30,541 bases of DNA from CAYMUN01 sp964440265 (GTDB lineage: Bacteria; Patescibacteriota; Saccharimonadia; Saccharimonadales; UBA4665): positions 1-30,541 of the forward strand of contig CAYTRU010000007.1 of assembly GCA_964440265.1 (NCBI GenBank), written 5' to 3'. Both the position numbers and the translations under genes were made by a program. A model generated the notes under the pieces. That model saw only the letters and a list, made by a program, of their open reading frames with translations, was not told where the DNA came from and made no database searches. Shown piece after piece: positions 15,737 through 24,148 of the stretch. Every line of letters begins with the position of its first letter. Position 1 is the first letter of the stretch.

Positions 15737-15744
15737 GAGAAAGT

Positions 15745-15981
15745 ATGGACAGTTTATTTACCATTTTAAGCAACAAAGACTTTGACGAACCGCCAGAGAT
15801 GACCAGCATCAAGAAATACGTACAAGACGAATTCCAAGTCACCGTATCGGTCATGGTCCGCGAGCGCGACATTGTCATCCAGGTGCCGAACGCCGCCTTG
15901 GCTACTACCCTTCGCTTACGGGGACCCGACATCAAACGTCGTTGTCAGCTCGATAAACGCTTAACTTTTCGCATCGGCTAG
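15745..15981 (+). CDS. Small conserved protein, possibly DciA/DUF721-like
   Basis: A soluble 78-residue protein. Its second half (VMVRERDIVIQVPNAALATT followed by LRLRGPDIKRRC and LTFRIG) resembles the KH-like C-terminal domain of DciA/DUF721 proteins, in which a hydrophobic strand and an aLa-x-xLR helix are followed by a final strand. DciA loads the replicative helicase in many bacteria lacking DnaC. Here the domain would be almost the whole protein, so the assignment is tentative. It is divergent from mutM and convergent with the HAD gene. Confidence 0.7.
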   Translation: MDSLFTILSNKDFDEPPEMTSIKKYVQDEFQVTVSVMVRERDIVIQVPNAALATTLRLRGPDIKRRCQLDKRLTFRIG

Positions 15982-15998
15982 GCTGATCCCTGAACCCA

Positions 15999-16562
15999 TT
16001 AGTGTAAGAGTCGCTGAAGATCGTGTTTTACCTGCTGAAAATCATAGTACTGCACAGCTTGCAAGCCAAGACTTTGAGCGGTTTCACAGTGCGTATCGAC
16101 GTCGTCGACCAAGATACATGATTCTAGGGGGACACCTAGTTCTTCAGCGGCCAATTCGAACATACGGGGATCAGGTTTGGTCATGTGAACTTCATAGGAA
16201 AAAATAAAAGCATCAAAAAGTTTTTGCTCCTCCGGCGTTAGAAAACGATCGCGGATCCAGTTGCTGCCGACATTGCTGAGTAAGCCGATCTTGTAAGACT
16301 TCTTGAGCTCAGCAATATAGCCAAGCAGTTCGGTATTTTTAGCAGTTTCGTGATCAAACAGTTTATCAATGTCTTGGGGGAGCCTACCAGTCAGATCGTG
16401 TATAGCCCGTCGAAATTCAGTTTTCGTTAAATCTGCTGCCCCGTAGGCTCGGTTGAGAATACGGGCTTTTTTGTATTGCCCCTCGGGTAAGGTAGCAGCG
16501 AACTCGCGCCAGGTGTCAGCTGTTAGTACACCAAAACAATCAAAGATAATAGCCTTGGTCAT
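15999..16562 (-). CDS. HAD-superfamily hydrolase, subfamily IA
   Basis: A 187-residue HAD hydrolase. Motif I is FDCFGVLT (nucleophile Asp8); the +2 position, usually the general acid Asp in phosphatases, is Phe as in dehalogenase-like and YihX-like members. Motif II is LLSNVGSN, motif III the Lys of HMTKPDPRMFELA, and motif IV LVDDVDTH. A helical cap occupies residues ~15-85. A sugar-phosphate or nucleotide phosphatase role is possible, but the substrate cannot be read from the sequence. TAGAAT ends six bases before ATG 16562, with AGAGG directly abutting the start. Confidence 0.85.
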   Translation of the reverse strand: MTKAIIFDCFGVLTADTWREFAATLPEGQYKKARILNRAYGAADLTKTEFRRAIHDLTGRLPQDIDKLFDHETAKNTELLGYIAELKKSYKIGLLSNVGSNWIRDRFLTPEEQKLFDAFIFSYEVHMTKPDPRMFELAAEELGVPLESCILVDDVDTHCETAQSLGLQAVQYYDFQQVKHDLQRLLH

Positions 16563-16568
16563 ACCTCT

Positions 16569-16574
16569 ATTCTA
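16569..16574 (-). promoter_or_regulatory. -10 hexamer abutting the HAD hydrolase start
   Basis: TAGAAT on the minus strand ends six bases before ATG 16562. Confidence 0.4.
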
Positions 16575-16601
16575 CACCTTGCTCCAGTGTAAACAGTTGA
16601 T

Positions 16602-17156
16602 TTACAAACCGGAGTCCTGAGTAAGCTCAGAGTAGTTGGGTACTTGGGCCTCAAATAAGCTCACAACCAGACTACTATTACCTAGGAAAGATTTGGGCTT
16701 GCCACAACTAGTCGTCCAAAAACGCTCAAGTGTTTTATTGTCTTGCGTAAGTTCAAAAATATAGCGATTACTAAGTGGACAATAGCCCCGCTCATCGCTG
16801 AGTTTTTTGTCGGTATCGCCTAGCGTGAAGCCAGCATGGGTGAGTGCCCGCAAAAAGACAGCATAGGACTCCTTGGTATTTGGGTAGCGCTGCATGTTCA
16901 GAACATCGCCGTTATAGCCGTTGAGATACTCAAACGTGACATTATTGTGATCTACGGAGATACGCGCCTGGTTGTGCTGGGATTGTGCATTGATAGGACC
17001 ATCAATGGTAAGCCGTACTTCGGCGCTGGTACTAGCATAACTATCTAGGGTCTTGCTGGTTAGCGCCACTTTAGGTTTACTGTCACCGCGAAACAGCAAC
17101 AGTATCAATACGATAATCAGTCCTACCGTCATCAAGAATCCAACAAAATAGCGCAT
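16602..17156 (-). CDS. Single-pass membrane-anchored protein of unknown function, Saccharibacteria-type
   Basis: 184 residues with an N-terminal transmembrane helix (about residues 4-23, FVGFLMTVGLIIVLILLLF) and an extracytoplasmic domain. Recognisable blocks are TSKTLDSYASTSAEVRLTI, DGPINAQSQHNQARISV, YAVFLRALTHAGFTLGD, ERGYCPLSNRYIFEL and FWTTSCGKPKSFLG; the two Cys may pair. I recognise this as a protein found in Saccharibacteria and not elsewhere that I know; function unknown. ATG 17156 is chosen because AGGAC lies about seven bases upstream, and the hydrophobic helix then starts at once. It precedes the HAD gene by 39 bases on the same strand. Confidence 0.75.
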   Translation of the reverse strand: MRYFVGFLMTVGLIIVLILLLFRGDSKPKVALTSKTLDSYASTSAEVRLTIDGPINAQSQHNQARISVDHNNVTFEYLNGYNGDVLNMQRYPNTKESYAVFLRALTHAGFTLGDTDKKLSDERGYCPLSNRYIFELTQDNKTLERFWTTSCGKPKSFLGNSSLVVSLFEAQVPNYSELTQDSGL

Positions 17157-17314
17157 ATATATGTCCTCACAAAAGTGATTAAACATATACTACCACACTT
17201 AGAAGATTTTTGCAACCATTTTCTGTCGAAATGAAGTAAAAGCTGCGTTAGCTCTAATATTGGACTACTAGACTTGCTTTTGTTTATACGTGAAACAGGT
17301 GTTACGTTAGATGT

Positions 17315-18010
17315 ATGCCGAAGCAAAAAGGATGGATCACTGAAGGTGGCCGAGCCTTACGTAATACCCTCTTTAGTCCTAATGCACCAGATGGGGGCGC
17401 CGTGCTCTTCGTGCACGGCTATAAAGCCGACCGGCGTAGCTGTGAGCCAACTGCCCTCCAGTTAACCAAGATGGGATTCATCTGCATGACTTTTGACCTA
17501 GGTGGACATGGCAAAAGCGAAGGGCAATTGCCTGACTTAAGCGTTAATGACCATGTCACCGATACGAAACAGGCTTACGCACATCTGGCAAGACAAGAAG
17601 GAGTAGATAGGAGTAGGATCGGGGTAATTGGTAGAAGTTATGGGGGCTTACTGGCTGTTTTAGCCACCCTAGATCCAAATGTCCTTATAGACCGACTGGC
17701 AATAGATGCCTCGCCGCTGTACGCTGATCGTTTTTTGGAGCTGCCACACCGCGCATACACCGATGAAGCGGCCCTAGCCGGAGATCCTGACGATGCGAGG
17801 CTAGCTTTGACAGCAGCCCATGATTTTCCCGGCGAAGCTATTGTGATAACTCACGGACAGGATACATTGATTCACCCAGGAACAAGACCGGCTTGGATAA
17901 ACGCCTTCGGTGATAGTGTCCGAGATCTCGTTATTACCCAGGCCGAACATCGCTTAGATGCTGAGGGTGGAGAACTGTTAAACGGTAGCCTAAGAGCATG
18001 CTTCCAGTAA
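17315..18010 (+). CDS. Alpha/beta-hydrolase (prolyl-oligopeptidase-like serine hydrolase)
   Basis: 231 residues of a cytosolic alpha/beta-hydrolase. The oxyanion-hole strand is VLFVHGYKADRRS, the nucleophile elbow GRSYGG, the acid is probably Asp in HGQDTLIHPG and the base His in QAEHRLD. TFDLGGHGKSEG is the typical strand-4 turn. No signal peptide is present. An esterase or acyl-peptidase role is possible; the substrate is unknown. It reads away from the membrane-anchored gene at 17156. No clear Shine-Dalgarno site is visible before ATG 17315. Confidence 0.88.
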   Translation: MPKQKGWITEGGRALRNTLFSPNAPDGGAVLFVHGYKADRRSCEPTALQLTKMGFICMTFDLGGHGKSEGQLPDLSVNDHVTDTKQAYAHLARQEGVDRSRIGVIGRSYGGLLAVLATLDPNVLIDRLAIDASPLYADRFLELPHRAYTDEAALAGDPDDARLALTAAHDFPGEAIVITHGQDTLIHPGTRPAWINAFGDSVRDLVITQAEHRLDAEGGELLNGSLRACFQ

Positions 18011-18076
18011 GCTTTATCAATTTGCACAAATAATAAATTCAGTGCGATCAACTTCCCCTACACCAACACCTACTAC

Positions 18077-18082
18077 TATAAT
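18077..18082 (+). promoter_or_regulatory. Consensus -10 abutting the membrane-protein start
   Basis: A perfect TATAAT ends six bases before ATG 18089. The intervening GAGGGC cannot act as a normally spaced ribosome site. Confidence 0.5.
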
Positions 18083-18088
18083 GAGGGC

Positions 18089-18535
18089 ATGAGGCTTAAG
18101 TACGAGACTGGTATCGCTACGCTTATTCAGTTCGTCACCCTAAGTGGGCTGAACATCGCTACCGGTATCGATTCAGTGATCGGCGGCTGCCGAGCCAAGA
18201 ACACTGATTGTCTAAGCAACACCCTGCTGTCGCTGGTCTTTTATCTATTAATTGCCAGTTGGTTCGGTGCTGTCTGGTTCCTCGGTTTTACCGCCCAGCA
18301 GTTGCGCAGCAAACGCCTAGCCCAGTTACTCATTTGCGCCGAACTGACCATCTTGGCTGTTGCTACCTTTAGTATTAAGCTTAACCTGACCAATCATGAC
18401 AGCCTGCTCAGCCTGGTCACCAGCTTGATCGATGTCGGTCTGGCCCTCTGGGTCATCCTTCTCGCTTATCGTTTGATGCGAGTCGGCGGTGGCCGTATTC
18501 CAGCACGGCAGCGCCGGCGGCGACCTATTTCTTAG
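18089..18535 (+). CDS. Four-helix integral membrane protein of unknown function
   Basis: 148 residues with four predicted transmembrane helices (about residues 8-30, 42-68, 78-97 and 108-128) and a basic, Arg-rich C-terminal tail (ARQRRRRPIS) likely in the cytoplasm. Two Cys sit in the first extracellular loop (GGCRAKNTDC). I do not recognise the family. It may be a small transporter-like or envelope-assembly protein, but this is not supported by motifs. The last 11 bases overlap the 3' end of the convergent methyltransferase gene. Confidence 0.7.
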   Translation: MRLKYETGIATLIQFVTLSGLNIATGIDSVIGGCRAKNTDCLSNTLLSLVFYLLIASWFGAVWFLGFTAQQLRSKRLAQLLICAELTILAVATFSIKLNLTNHDSLLSLVTSLIDVGLALWVILLAYRLMRVGGGRIPARQRRRRPIS

Positions 18536-19118
18536 CAATTACCTGAAGCAGCCAGGTATCTCGCGAATCAGTACGTTCGGTGATCTCTTGGACAGTGAAT
18601 CCGGCCTCTTCGACTAACTGCTGAAGAGCTGGTGACTCCCAAAAGTAGTAATACCGTGAGGAGCCCAAATAATCGTTCGACCACTGGGCACCTTTACCCT
18701 TTTTGACTGAAAAAGCTAGAACGGCCCCAGGTTTTAGACAATCATACACCTTATAAAGGATCTGCTGCAGTTGTTCAGGCGTAAAATGCAAAAACACAGC
18801 CTGCGCAAACACCAGATCATAGACTCCGTCAAAGTCATCTTTCAACACGTTGAGCCTGCGAGCCTCCAGTCCTCTTTGTTTTAGTCGATCCACAAACCCC
18901 TGTACCGCGTCAGTAGCAACAATCTTGTATCCATGCGACTTCATATATGCAGCATCTCGGCCATCACCACTTCCTAGTTCCAAGATTGCACCAACTTTTG
19001 GCACCAAACTGAGTACCTGGTCTATCCAGCCTTTTAGATCATCCCCCAATTGCTCTGCCCTATATTCTTGTACATGTTTTTCGTACGCTCGGAGTGTGGT
19101 GTCGTTATCGTCATGCAT
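18525..19118 (-). CDS. SAM-dependent methyltransferase, class I
   Basis: 197 residues. Motif I is ILELGSGDGRDAAYM, the acidic end of strand 2 is VATDAVQGF, motif post-I/II DLVFAQAVFLHFT and motif III LKPGAVLAFSVKKG, all typical of the UbiE/Methyltransf_11 group. The C-terminal part (YYYFWESPALQQLVEEAGF) fits small-molecule methyltransferases; the substrate is unknown. ATG 19118 is preferred to GTG 19127. It lies 47 bases after the alpha/beta-hydrolase gene and may share its message, although TACAGT ends seven bases before the ATG. Confidence 0.88.
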   Translation of the reverse strand: MHDDNDTTLRAYEKHVQEYRAEQLGDDLKGWIDQVLSLVPKVGAILELGSGDGRDAAYMKSHGYKIVATDAVQGFVDRLKQRGLEARRLNVLKDDFDGVYDLVFAQAVFLHFTPEQLQQILYKVYDCLKPGAVLAFSVKKGKGAQWSNDYLGSSRYYYFWESPALQQLVEEAGFTVQEITERTDSRDTWLLQVIAKK

Positions 19119-19125
19119 GATAATC

Positions 19126-19131
19126 ACTGTA
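19126..19131 (-). promoter_or_regulatory. -10-like hexamer abutting the methyltransferase start
   Basis: TACAGT on the minus strand ends seven bases before ATG 19118. It is a weaker match than its counterparts. Confidence 0.3.
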
Positions 19132-19165
19132 CCAGTTTTGTTAAATGATAGAGTTTGAACATAGG

Positions 19166-19912
19166 TTAATTTTTATCGCTAGGAGCTCTCCCGGCTAAGC
19201 AATAAAGAATAAAAGTAAGGTAATGACCCCGATACGGACGACGGATCACCTGTGGAGTAATACCTCTGGTCTTCAGGGATTTGATGAGCTGCAGACTCAA
19301 CCAATAGGGTATGACATGGTCATTGGCGGCATATACTATTTCTACGTGGTTGACCTGCAGTTTGTAATTTTTGCGCATAGTAAGCTCAGGCATTTCCTGT
19401 CGATATGTATCCAGGTTTTTACCAGCGGCATCAAGCTCCCGCCTGATTTTTCTACTCCGTTTACCGTAATAGATACCGTCAGGTACATCGTCAGAAGGCG
19501 AGACCAATATCAGTTTATTGATAGCCACCCCACTGCTAGCGATGTAAAGTGCGCTAACCGTACCCAGGCTTAGGCCCGCCACATCTACTGTCTTAAACTG
19601 ACCGCTGCGGCGCAGCCGGGCGATGTCTTTGACAGCGGCATCTTTTAGGGCCTTAAAGCTGCGAGCAACATGCCGGCCGTCGCTACTTAATATATCTTCC
19701 GAGACCTCATAAGTTAGTAGCGAATAACCCTGTCTAAGCAGCTGCTTCTGAAGACGATTCCAGAAAACCGGCGTGACATGCCAGGGAGGCAAAAGCACCA
19801 TTAACTTTGTACTGCCCGGACGGATAGTTTCGGTAACTTTCAGCTCTCGATGCTTTTCGCTGCCAAGCTCGGAAATAGCTACTATCAACCCATCAAAGAT
19901 ATGGCCAGCCAT
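19166..19912 (-). CDS. Alpha/beta-hydrolase fold protein
   Basis: 248 residues. MVLLPPWHVTPVFWNRL supplies the oxyanion region, AGLSLGTVSALY the nucleophile elbow (Ser in GLSLG), YAANDHVIP the likely acid and RGHYLTFI the likely base. It lacks a signal peptide. The gene starts three bases after the polA stop, so the two are probably translationally coupled. The function is unknown; related proteins are annotated only as hydrolases. It has no obvious link to DNA polymerase I beyond the shared message. Confidence 0.82.
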   Translation of the reverse strand: MAGHIFDGLIVAISELGSEKHRELKVTETIRPGSTKLMVLLPPWHVTPVFWNRLQKQLLRQGYSLLTYEVSEDILSSDGRHVARSFKALKDAAVKDIARLRRSGQFKTVDVAGLSLGTVSALYIASSGVAINKLILVSPSDDVPDGIYYGKRSRKIRRELDAAGKNLDTYRQEMPELTMRKNYKLQVNHVEIVYAANDHVIPYWLSLQLIKSLKTRGITPQVIRRPYRGHYLTFILYCLAGRAPSDKN

Positions 19913-19915
19913 CGC

Positions 19916-22582
19916 TTATAGTTCGCCCCAGTTGTCGCCAATGGTAACATCGACATCAAGACGGACAGGCAGCTGATAGATATGCTCCATGGTATCCTTC
20001 AATAGATCACCGATATGTGTAGCAACAGGTTCCGGACACTCCACGAGGATAGAGTCATGGATTTGCAACAGTTGCTTGCAATCGTTATGCTGGTCGACTA
20101 GTAATTGATTGACTTTGACCATGGCTAATTTCATCAGATCAGCTTCGGTACCCTGAATGGGCATATTGATAGCGGCCCGTTCGGCGGCCTGACGAACCAT
20201 GAAATTGCTAGAGTGGATGTCGGGCATCGGTCGGCGGCGTCCAAACAGCGTCTCGACATAGCCATCTTGCTTAGCTTTTTCTTTGACACGGTCAATGTAG
20301 TCGAACAGTGGCTGACGGACAGCCTTGTATTTTTCGATGAAGGTTTTGGCCTGCTCAAAAGTCATGCCGGTAGCTACGGCTAGTCCGTGCGGACTCATCC
20401 CATACAAAATGCCGAAGTTGATAACCTTAGCAGCTCGGCGCATCTGTTTAGTCACGTCCTCCAATTCCCTTTCATACACCATAGCAGCCGTAGCGGTGTG
20501 GATATCGGCACCACGATTGAACATTTCAATGAGTTCTTTGTCGTCGGCTAATACAGCAGCTAGACGCAGCTCAAACTGAGAATAATCGGCACTGACCAGC
20601 TTTTTGCCGGGCGCAGCCACGAAGGCAGTACGGATTCGACGACCTAGATCGGTCCGTGTCGGGATATTCTGTAGATTTGGATCTGAGCTGTTGAGCCGTC
20701 CGGTTTGGGCGTTGGTCAAACCAAATGTTGTATGCACTCGCGAGTGTTCATCGACCTGTAATGGCAGCGTATCGACGTAGGTATTTTTGAGTTTCGCAAC
20801 TTCTCGGTACTGAGTAATAAGATCGATAATGGGGTGAGTGCCACGTAGCTTATCTAGTTCACTAGCAGCAGTACTATAGCCAGTCTTGCCTTTTTTAATG
20901 CCCTGAGTGGGCAAATGCAACTTTTCGAATAATATATCTGCTAGCTGGCCAGGTGAAGCGATATTGAACTCTTGATCAGCATGGCCATAAATTTGTTGTT
21001 CATAATCCGAAATGAGGTCATTAATTTCGTCGGCAAATCGTTTTAGATAGCTGGTATCAAGTTGTATACCCGTATACTCCATGTCTGCTAGGACTGGGAT
21101 AACCGGCCATTCAATATCCGCAGCCAGTTCTGGCAATTTGGGAATTTTCTGGAGCTCCGCAGCTTGCTGCTGGTGCAATGCTCGAATTGTGGCGATGATT
21201 TCTGGTGCTCGAGTTATTACTTCTTCGTGGTCCAGCTCTTCAAAGGCCGAACCATCATACTGTAAATCAGCTTGGGCTAATTCGGTCAGTGTTTGTTCAC
21301 GACGCAAACTATTGAGTAAGAAAGAACCGATCAAAATATCATGCGCTACAGGAGGTAACCTGACACCGAGCCCCAGTAGTAGCTTCAAAGTAGCTTTGAT
21401 GTCATACCCGATTAGAGGAGGTAGCTCATCTAAACTTGCCCGTACATCATCATCGCTTAGCTTGGTCAGGTCAAGCGTATAGATAACCTGGCCATCGCTA
21501 CTTAAGCTCAGCACCTCAGGGTTGTGACCATGTTTGCCAGCGGCACGAGAATGAATATAGAGCGGCGCCTTAACGGGAAACTCCACCTCTTTTAATTTTT
21601 TATCAGTATCGATAAGCACGTTCTTGCCAACACGCAGGCCACCAAAGGCATCATGACTGGCAGCTGGTGCACTGGGATCAAATTTAACCTGCATGACTTC
21701 CGGCAGCTGACGCGCCAAAGTCCGAAATTCCAGTTTTTGCAGCAGTTCCAGCACCATTTCGGGATGGCATTTACTGCCATCCATCTCTGTTATATCAAGC
21801 TTTAGCGGGGCGTCGGTCCAAATGCGGGCCAGTTCCTTGCTTAAGTAAGCCAATTCTTGGCCAGTCTCTAGCTTTCGACGTGTCGAATCTTTGACTATGG
21901 CCAGGTTTTCATAGACGCCATCCAGCGTTTCATACTGCTTCAGTAAATCGAGCGCGCCTTTTTCGCCGATACCAGGCACACCTGGAATATTGTCCGACGA
22001 ATCGCCCTTTAGCGACTTCAAGTCTAAAAACTGCTCCACCCGAATACCATATTTTGCTTCGAAGCTTTTTAGTGAGTACAATTCTATATTAGACAGCCCA
22101 GTTTTGAGCGCATAGACGTGTACATGACTATTAACCAGTTGCAGCATGTCCAGATCGGAAGTGATGAGCAAGGTTTCGATATCTTTGTCTTTTGCCTGCA
22201 CGGCTAATGTACCCATGATGTCATCAGCCTCATAATCGTCGAGTTCATACAATGGCCAGCCAAAGGCCTGTAACAATTCTTGTAAAATCGGAATTTGCGC
22301 TTTAAAGTCTTCTGGTGCTGGTTTACGTCCGGCTTTATACTCCGGGTACAGCGCTAGACGTTTACGGATATTAGTCTTGGGCTTATCCCACGCTACTGCT
22401 ACATAATCTGGCTTCAGTCGTCGAATGACCTCTAGTGCCATCGTTGCAAAGCCGAACACCCCGCCCGTCGGCGTGCCGTCTTTCGTCGCTAGATTCGGCA
22501 TCGCGTAATAGCCTCGATAAAACACGCTCTTACCATCGATGATGGCTAATTTTTTGCGCTTAGTTTCGACCTCTGTACTCAT
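19916..22582 (-). CDS. polA: DNA polymerase I
   Basis: 888 residues in three domains. Residues 1 to ~290 form the 5'-3' flap exonuclease (IIDGKSVFYRGYYAMP, YEADDIMGTLA, SDLDMLQLV, GDSSDNIPGVPGIGEKGA). Residues ~310-470 are a 3'-5' exonuclease-like domain where the first Asp-x-Glu motif is absent (PLYIHSRAAG instead), so proofreading is probably lost. Residues ~490-888 are the polymerase: motif A DYSQFELR at 666, motif B RRAAKVINFGILYG at 715, motif C HDS at 842-844. The enzyme fills repair gaps and removes Okazaki primers. ATG 22582 is chosen over TTG 22609. TATACT ends seven bases upstream and GGGGG lies between them. Confidence 0.97.
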   Translation of the reverse strand: MSTEVETKRKKLAIIDGKSVFYRGYYAMPNLATKDGTPTGGVFGFATMALEVIRRLKPDYVAVAWDKPKTNIRKRLALYPEYKAGRKPAPEDFKAQIPILQELLQAFGWPLYELDDYEADDIMGTLAVQAKDKDIETLLITSDLDMLQLVNSHVHVYALKTGLSNIELYSLKSFEAKYGIRVEQFLDLKSLKGDSSDNIPGVPGIGEKGALDLLKQYETLDGVYENLAIVKDSTRRKLETGQELAYLSKELARIWTDAPLKLDITEMDGSKCHPEMVLELLQKLEFRTLARQLPEVMQVKFDPSAPAASHDAFGGLRVGKNVLIDTDKKLKEVEFPVKAPLYIHSRAAGKHGHNPEVLSLSSDGQVIYTLDLTKLSDDDVRASLDELPPLIGYDIKATLKLLLGLGVRLPPVAHDILIGSFLLNSLRREQTLTELAQADLQYDGSAFEELDHEEVITRAPEIIATIRALHQQQAAELQKIPKLPELAADIEWPVIPVLADMEYTGIQLDTSYLKRFADEINDLISDYEQQIYGHADQEFNIASPGQLADILFEKLHLPTQGIKKGKTGYSTAASELDKLRGTHPIIDLITQYREVAKLKNTYVDTLPLQVDEHSRVHTTFGLTNAQTGRLNSSDPNLQNIPTRTDLGRRIRTAFVAAPGKKLVSADYSQFELRLAAVLADDKELIEMFNRGADIHTATAAMVYERELEDVTKQMRRAAKVINFGILYGMSPHGLAVATGMTFEQAKTFIEKYKAVRQPLFDYIDRVKEKAKQDGYVETLFGRRRPMPDIHSSNFMVRQAAERAAINMPIQGTEADLMKLAMVKVNQLLVDQHNDCKQLLQIHDSILVECPEPVATHIGDLLKDTMEHIYQLPVRLDVDVTIGDNWGEL

Positions 22583-22589
22583 AACCCCC

Positions 22590-22595
22590 AGTATA
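22590..22595 (-). promoter_or_regulatory. -10 hexamer abutting the polA start
   Basis: TATACT on the minus strand ends seven bases before ATG 22582; the GGGGG between could serve as a ribosome site if transcription starts further upstream. Confidence 0.4.
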
Positions 22596-22647
22596 AACCT
22601 ACCAGACAACTTTTAACTATTAATCACTCGAGTAAGTAGTAGTTTGT

Positions 22648-23172
22648 TCATAGCGTGTAGATCTCGGTTTCAGTAAGCAGCAAGTCCAGCGCGACATCAT
22701 GGGGATCAGTAGGCATATCATCCAGGTGACCGACAGCAAAGCAAACACCAATTTTGTGAGCCTGGGACTGCGCCACCAAAAAACGGTCATAGTAGCCACC
22801 ACCATAGCCGATGCGCTGTAAACTGTCGTCAAAACCGAGCATCGGCACAATGATGATGTCAAACATGAGCGACGCAGAAGCCGGTCCGCCATCCACGGCC
22901 GAAACTACTCGCCACTCATCCCCAATTTGTCGTGAAGTAAACAGCTGCACGCTAGGATATTCATCCTGCAAAGCTGCTAAGAAATCCCTAAGGTCGACCT
23001 CGCCGAAGCGCTCGATAGGCTCAAAGCAATGGACAGTAGTTACACTAGACCAATCCACAGCTTGCCATAAGCCGCTGGCAATGGCCGTACTCTTAGCCTG
23101 CCGAGCTTCTAGCGGCAGCGCTAAGCGGGCTTGCTTTAGCGTACGGCGCAATTCGGCTTTCGTAAGATGCAT
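22648..23172 (-). CDS. 5-formyltetrahydrofolate cyclo-ligase
   Basis: 174 residues of the MTHFS/YgfA family, which converts 5-formyl-THF to 5,10-methenyl-THF using ATP. Signatures are KAELRRTLKQARLAL at the N-terminus, HCFEPIERFGEVD, DIIIVPMLGFD and the ATP-binding IGYGGGYYDRFL. Full length for the family. It starts 13 bases after the dipeptidase stop and precedes polA by 65 bases. TAAAAT ends six bases before ATG 23172, with AGGGG abutting the start, so it may also have its own promoter. Confidence 0.93.
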   Translation of the reverse strand: MHLTKAELRRTLKQARLALPLEARQAKSTAIASGLWQAVDWSSVTTVHCFEPIERFGEVDLRDFLAALQDEYPSVQLFTSRQIGDEWRVVSAVDGGPASASLMFDIIIVPMLGFDDSLQRIGYGGGYYDRFLVAQSQAHKIGVCFAVGHLDDMPTDPHDVALDLLLTETEIYTL

Positions 23173-23178
23173 ACCCCT

Positions 23179-23184
23179 ATTTTA
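23179..23184 (-). promoter_or_regulatory. -10 hexamer abutting the cyclo-ligase start
   Basis: TAAAAT on the minus strand ends six bases before ATG 23172, in the 13-base gap after the dipeptidase gene. Confidence 0.35.
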
Positions 23185-23185
23185 G

Positions 23186-24016
23186 CTAATTTGTGTCGAT
23201 CCCGGGTGCGATAGCAAAAAATGCTTCCGGTGCATTGGTAAGTTGCGCCCACAGTTGATCACCGTAAGACCAGTGCCACCATTCATGGGGATTTACCACA
23301 AAACCACTATCATCCTCTATCAACGCCCCACGCATAATCCAGTAAAAGACCCGGCGATTGCGGCGCAGAGTTTGCCCCTGCTTAGTCAGTTTCGACTGAT
23401 GCTCGTAGTAATCGGGATAGATAGCTTCACTGGTGTCGGCTCGGCGATCTGCTAACAATACGTCGCTATTTGGCACAAAACTCGTATCGGGCTGGCTATA
23501 TCGTAAACGTACGTCGACTGCTGCTCCTGTCGCATGCGGCGAAGGCGAATCAGGACGCGGTGGCTCGGCAATCAGTCGGTCACGCCGTGCTAGCACTTCC
23601 TCCTGGCTAAACTGAGGATACTGCTTGCGAATCAGTTGCGGAAAAGTGTCTTCATAGAGCTGCTGCTGCACTTTCAAGTCCCGGTAGCCTTCGTTGACGT
23701 ATAGTTCAACTTTACCGTCAAATAACGCTTCGACCTCAGCCGATTGCTGCAGGGCAAAATTAATCTTCGATAAGCGTTCGGCAATACTCTGACGCACCAA
23801 AACAGCTGAATCCACCCCAGGAATCGGCTGCCCCGTCGCTGCATTAGGCCGCGAGTAATAACTCTGTCCCGCTAATCCAAACAAATTGATGTCCACCAGC
23901 GGCTCATCCGCGTGCATCCCCCCCGACTTCAAAGGATACTGGCGAAACCCACTTTTGTTTGTCCGAGCAGCCGTCTGATCCGGGACGGGCCTGAGTAATA
24001 TTGCTGTTATGTCCAT
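23186..24016 (-). CDS. D-Ala-D-Ala dipeptidase-like zinc peptidase (M15D, VanX/DdpX type)
   Basis: 276 residues. The M15 zinc site is complete: SPHATGAAVD (His and Asp ligands, around residue 160) and HEWWHW (catalytic Glu and third ligand His, around residue 245), plus the family GYRDLKVQQQLY segment. VanX-type enzymes hydrolyse D-Ala-D-Ala; related ones trim peptidoglycan peptides. No signal peptide is seen, suggesting cytoplasmic recycling of cell-wall dipeptide, perhaps from a host bacterium (inference). It has a well-formed promoter, with TATACT eight bases before the ATG, and is divergent from a TrmB-type regulator. It heads the run to cyclo-ligase and polA. Confidence 0.9.
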   Translation of the reverse strand: MDITAILLRPVPDQTAARTNKSGFRQYPLKSGGMHADEPLVDINLFGLAGQSYYSRPNAATGQPIPGVDSAVLVRQSIAERLSKINFALQQSAEVEALFDGKVELYVNEGYRDLKVQQQLYEDTFPQLIRKQYPQFSQEEVLARRDRLIAEPPRPDSPSPHATGAAVDVRLRYSQPDTSFVPNSDVLLADRRADTSEAIYPDYYEHQSKLTKQGQTLRRNRRVFYWIMRGALIEDDSGFVVNPHEWWHWSYGDQLWAQLTNAPEAFFAIAPGIDTN

Positions 24017-24024
24017 TGCCCGGT

Positions 24025-24053
24025 AGTATACTGCAAAACCTATATTTTGTCAG
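24025..24053 (-). promoter_or_regulatory. Promoter for the dipeptidase gene, probably leaderless
   Basis: On the minus strand CTGACA (24048-24053), 17 bases, TATACT (24025-24030), then eight bases to ATG 24016. Both boxes match consensus at five of six positions, and there is no room for a Shine-Dalgarno leader. Confidence 0.65.
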
Positions 24054-24101
24054 TAATAAATTCATGCAATGCCTGTCTATGTTGTTATTAAGTTAAATAT
24101 C

Positions 24102-24142
24102 TGTGAATACAAAATTCACAAATTGGAATTTCGTGCTATGCT
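24102..24142 (+). promoter_or_regulatory. Promoter and candidate operator of the TrmB-type regulator
   Basis: TTCACA (24115-24120), 16 bases, then TATGCT (24137-24142) preceded by TGC, and six bases to ATG 24149. An inverted repeat with arms TGTGAAT (24102-24108) and ATTCACA (24114-24120) covers the -35 box, as expected for an autoregulatory operator. Confidence 0.5.
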
Positions 24143-24148
24143 ACAGTC

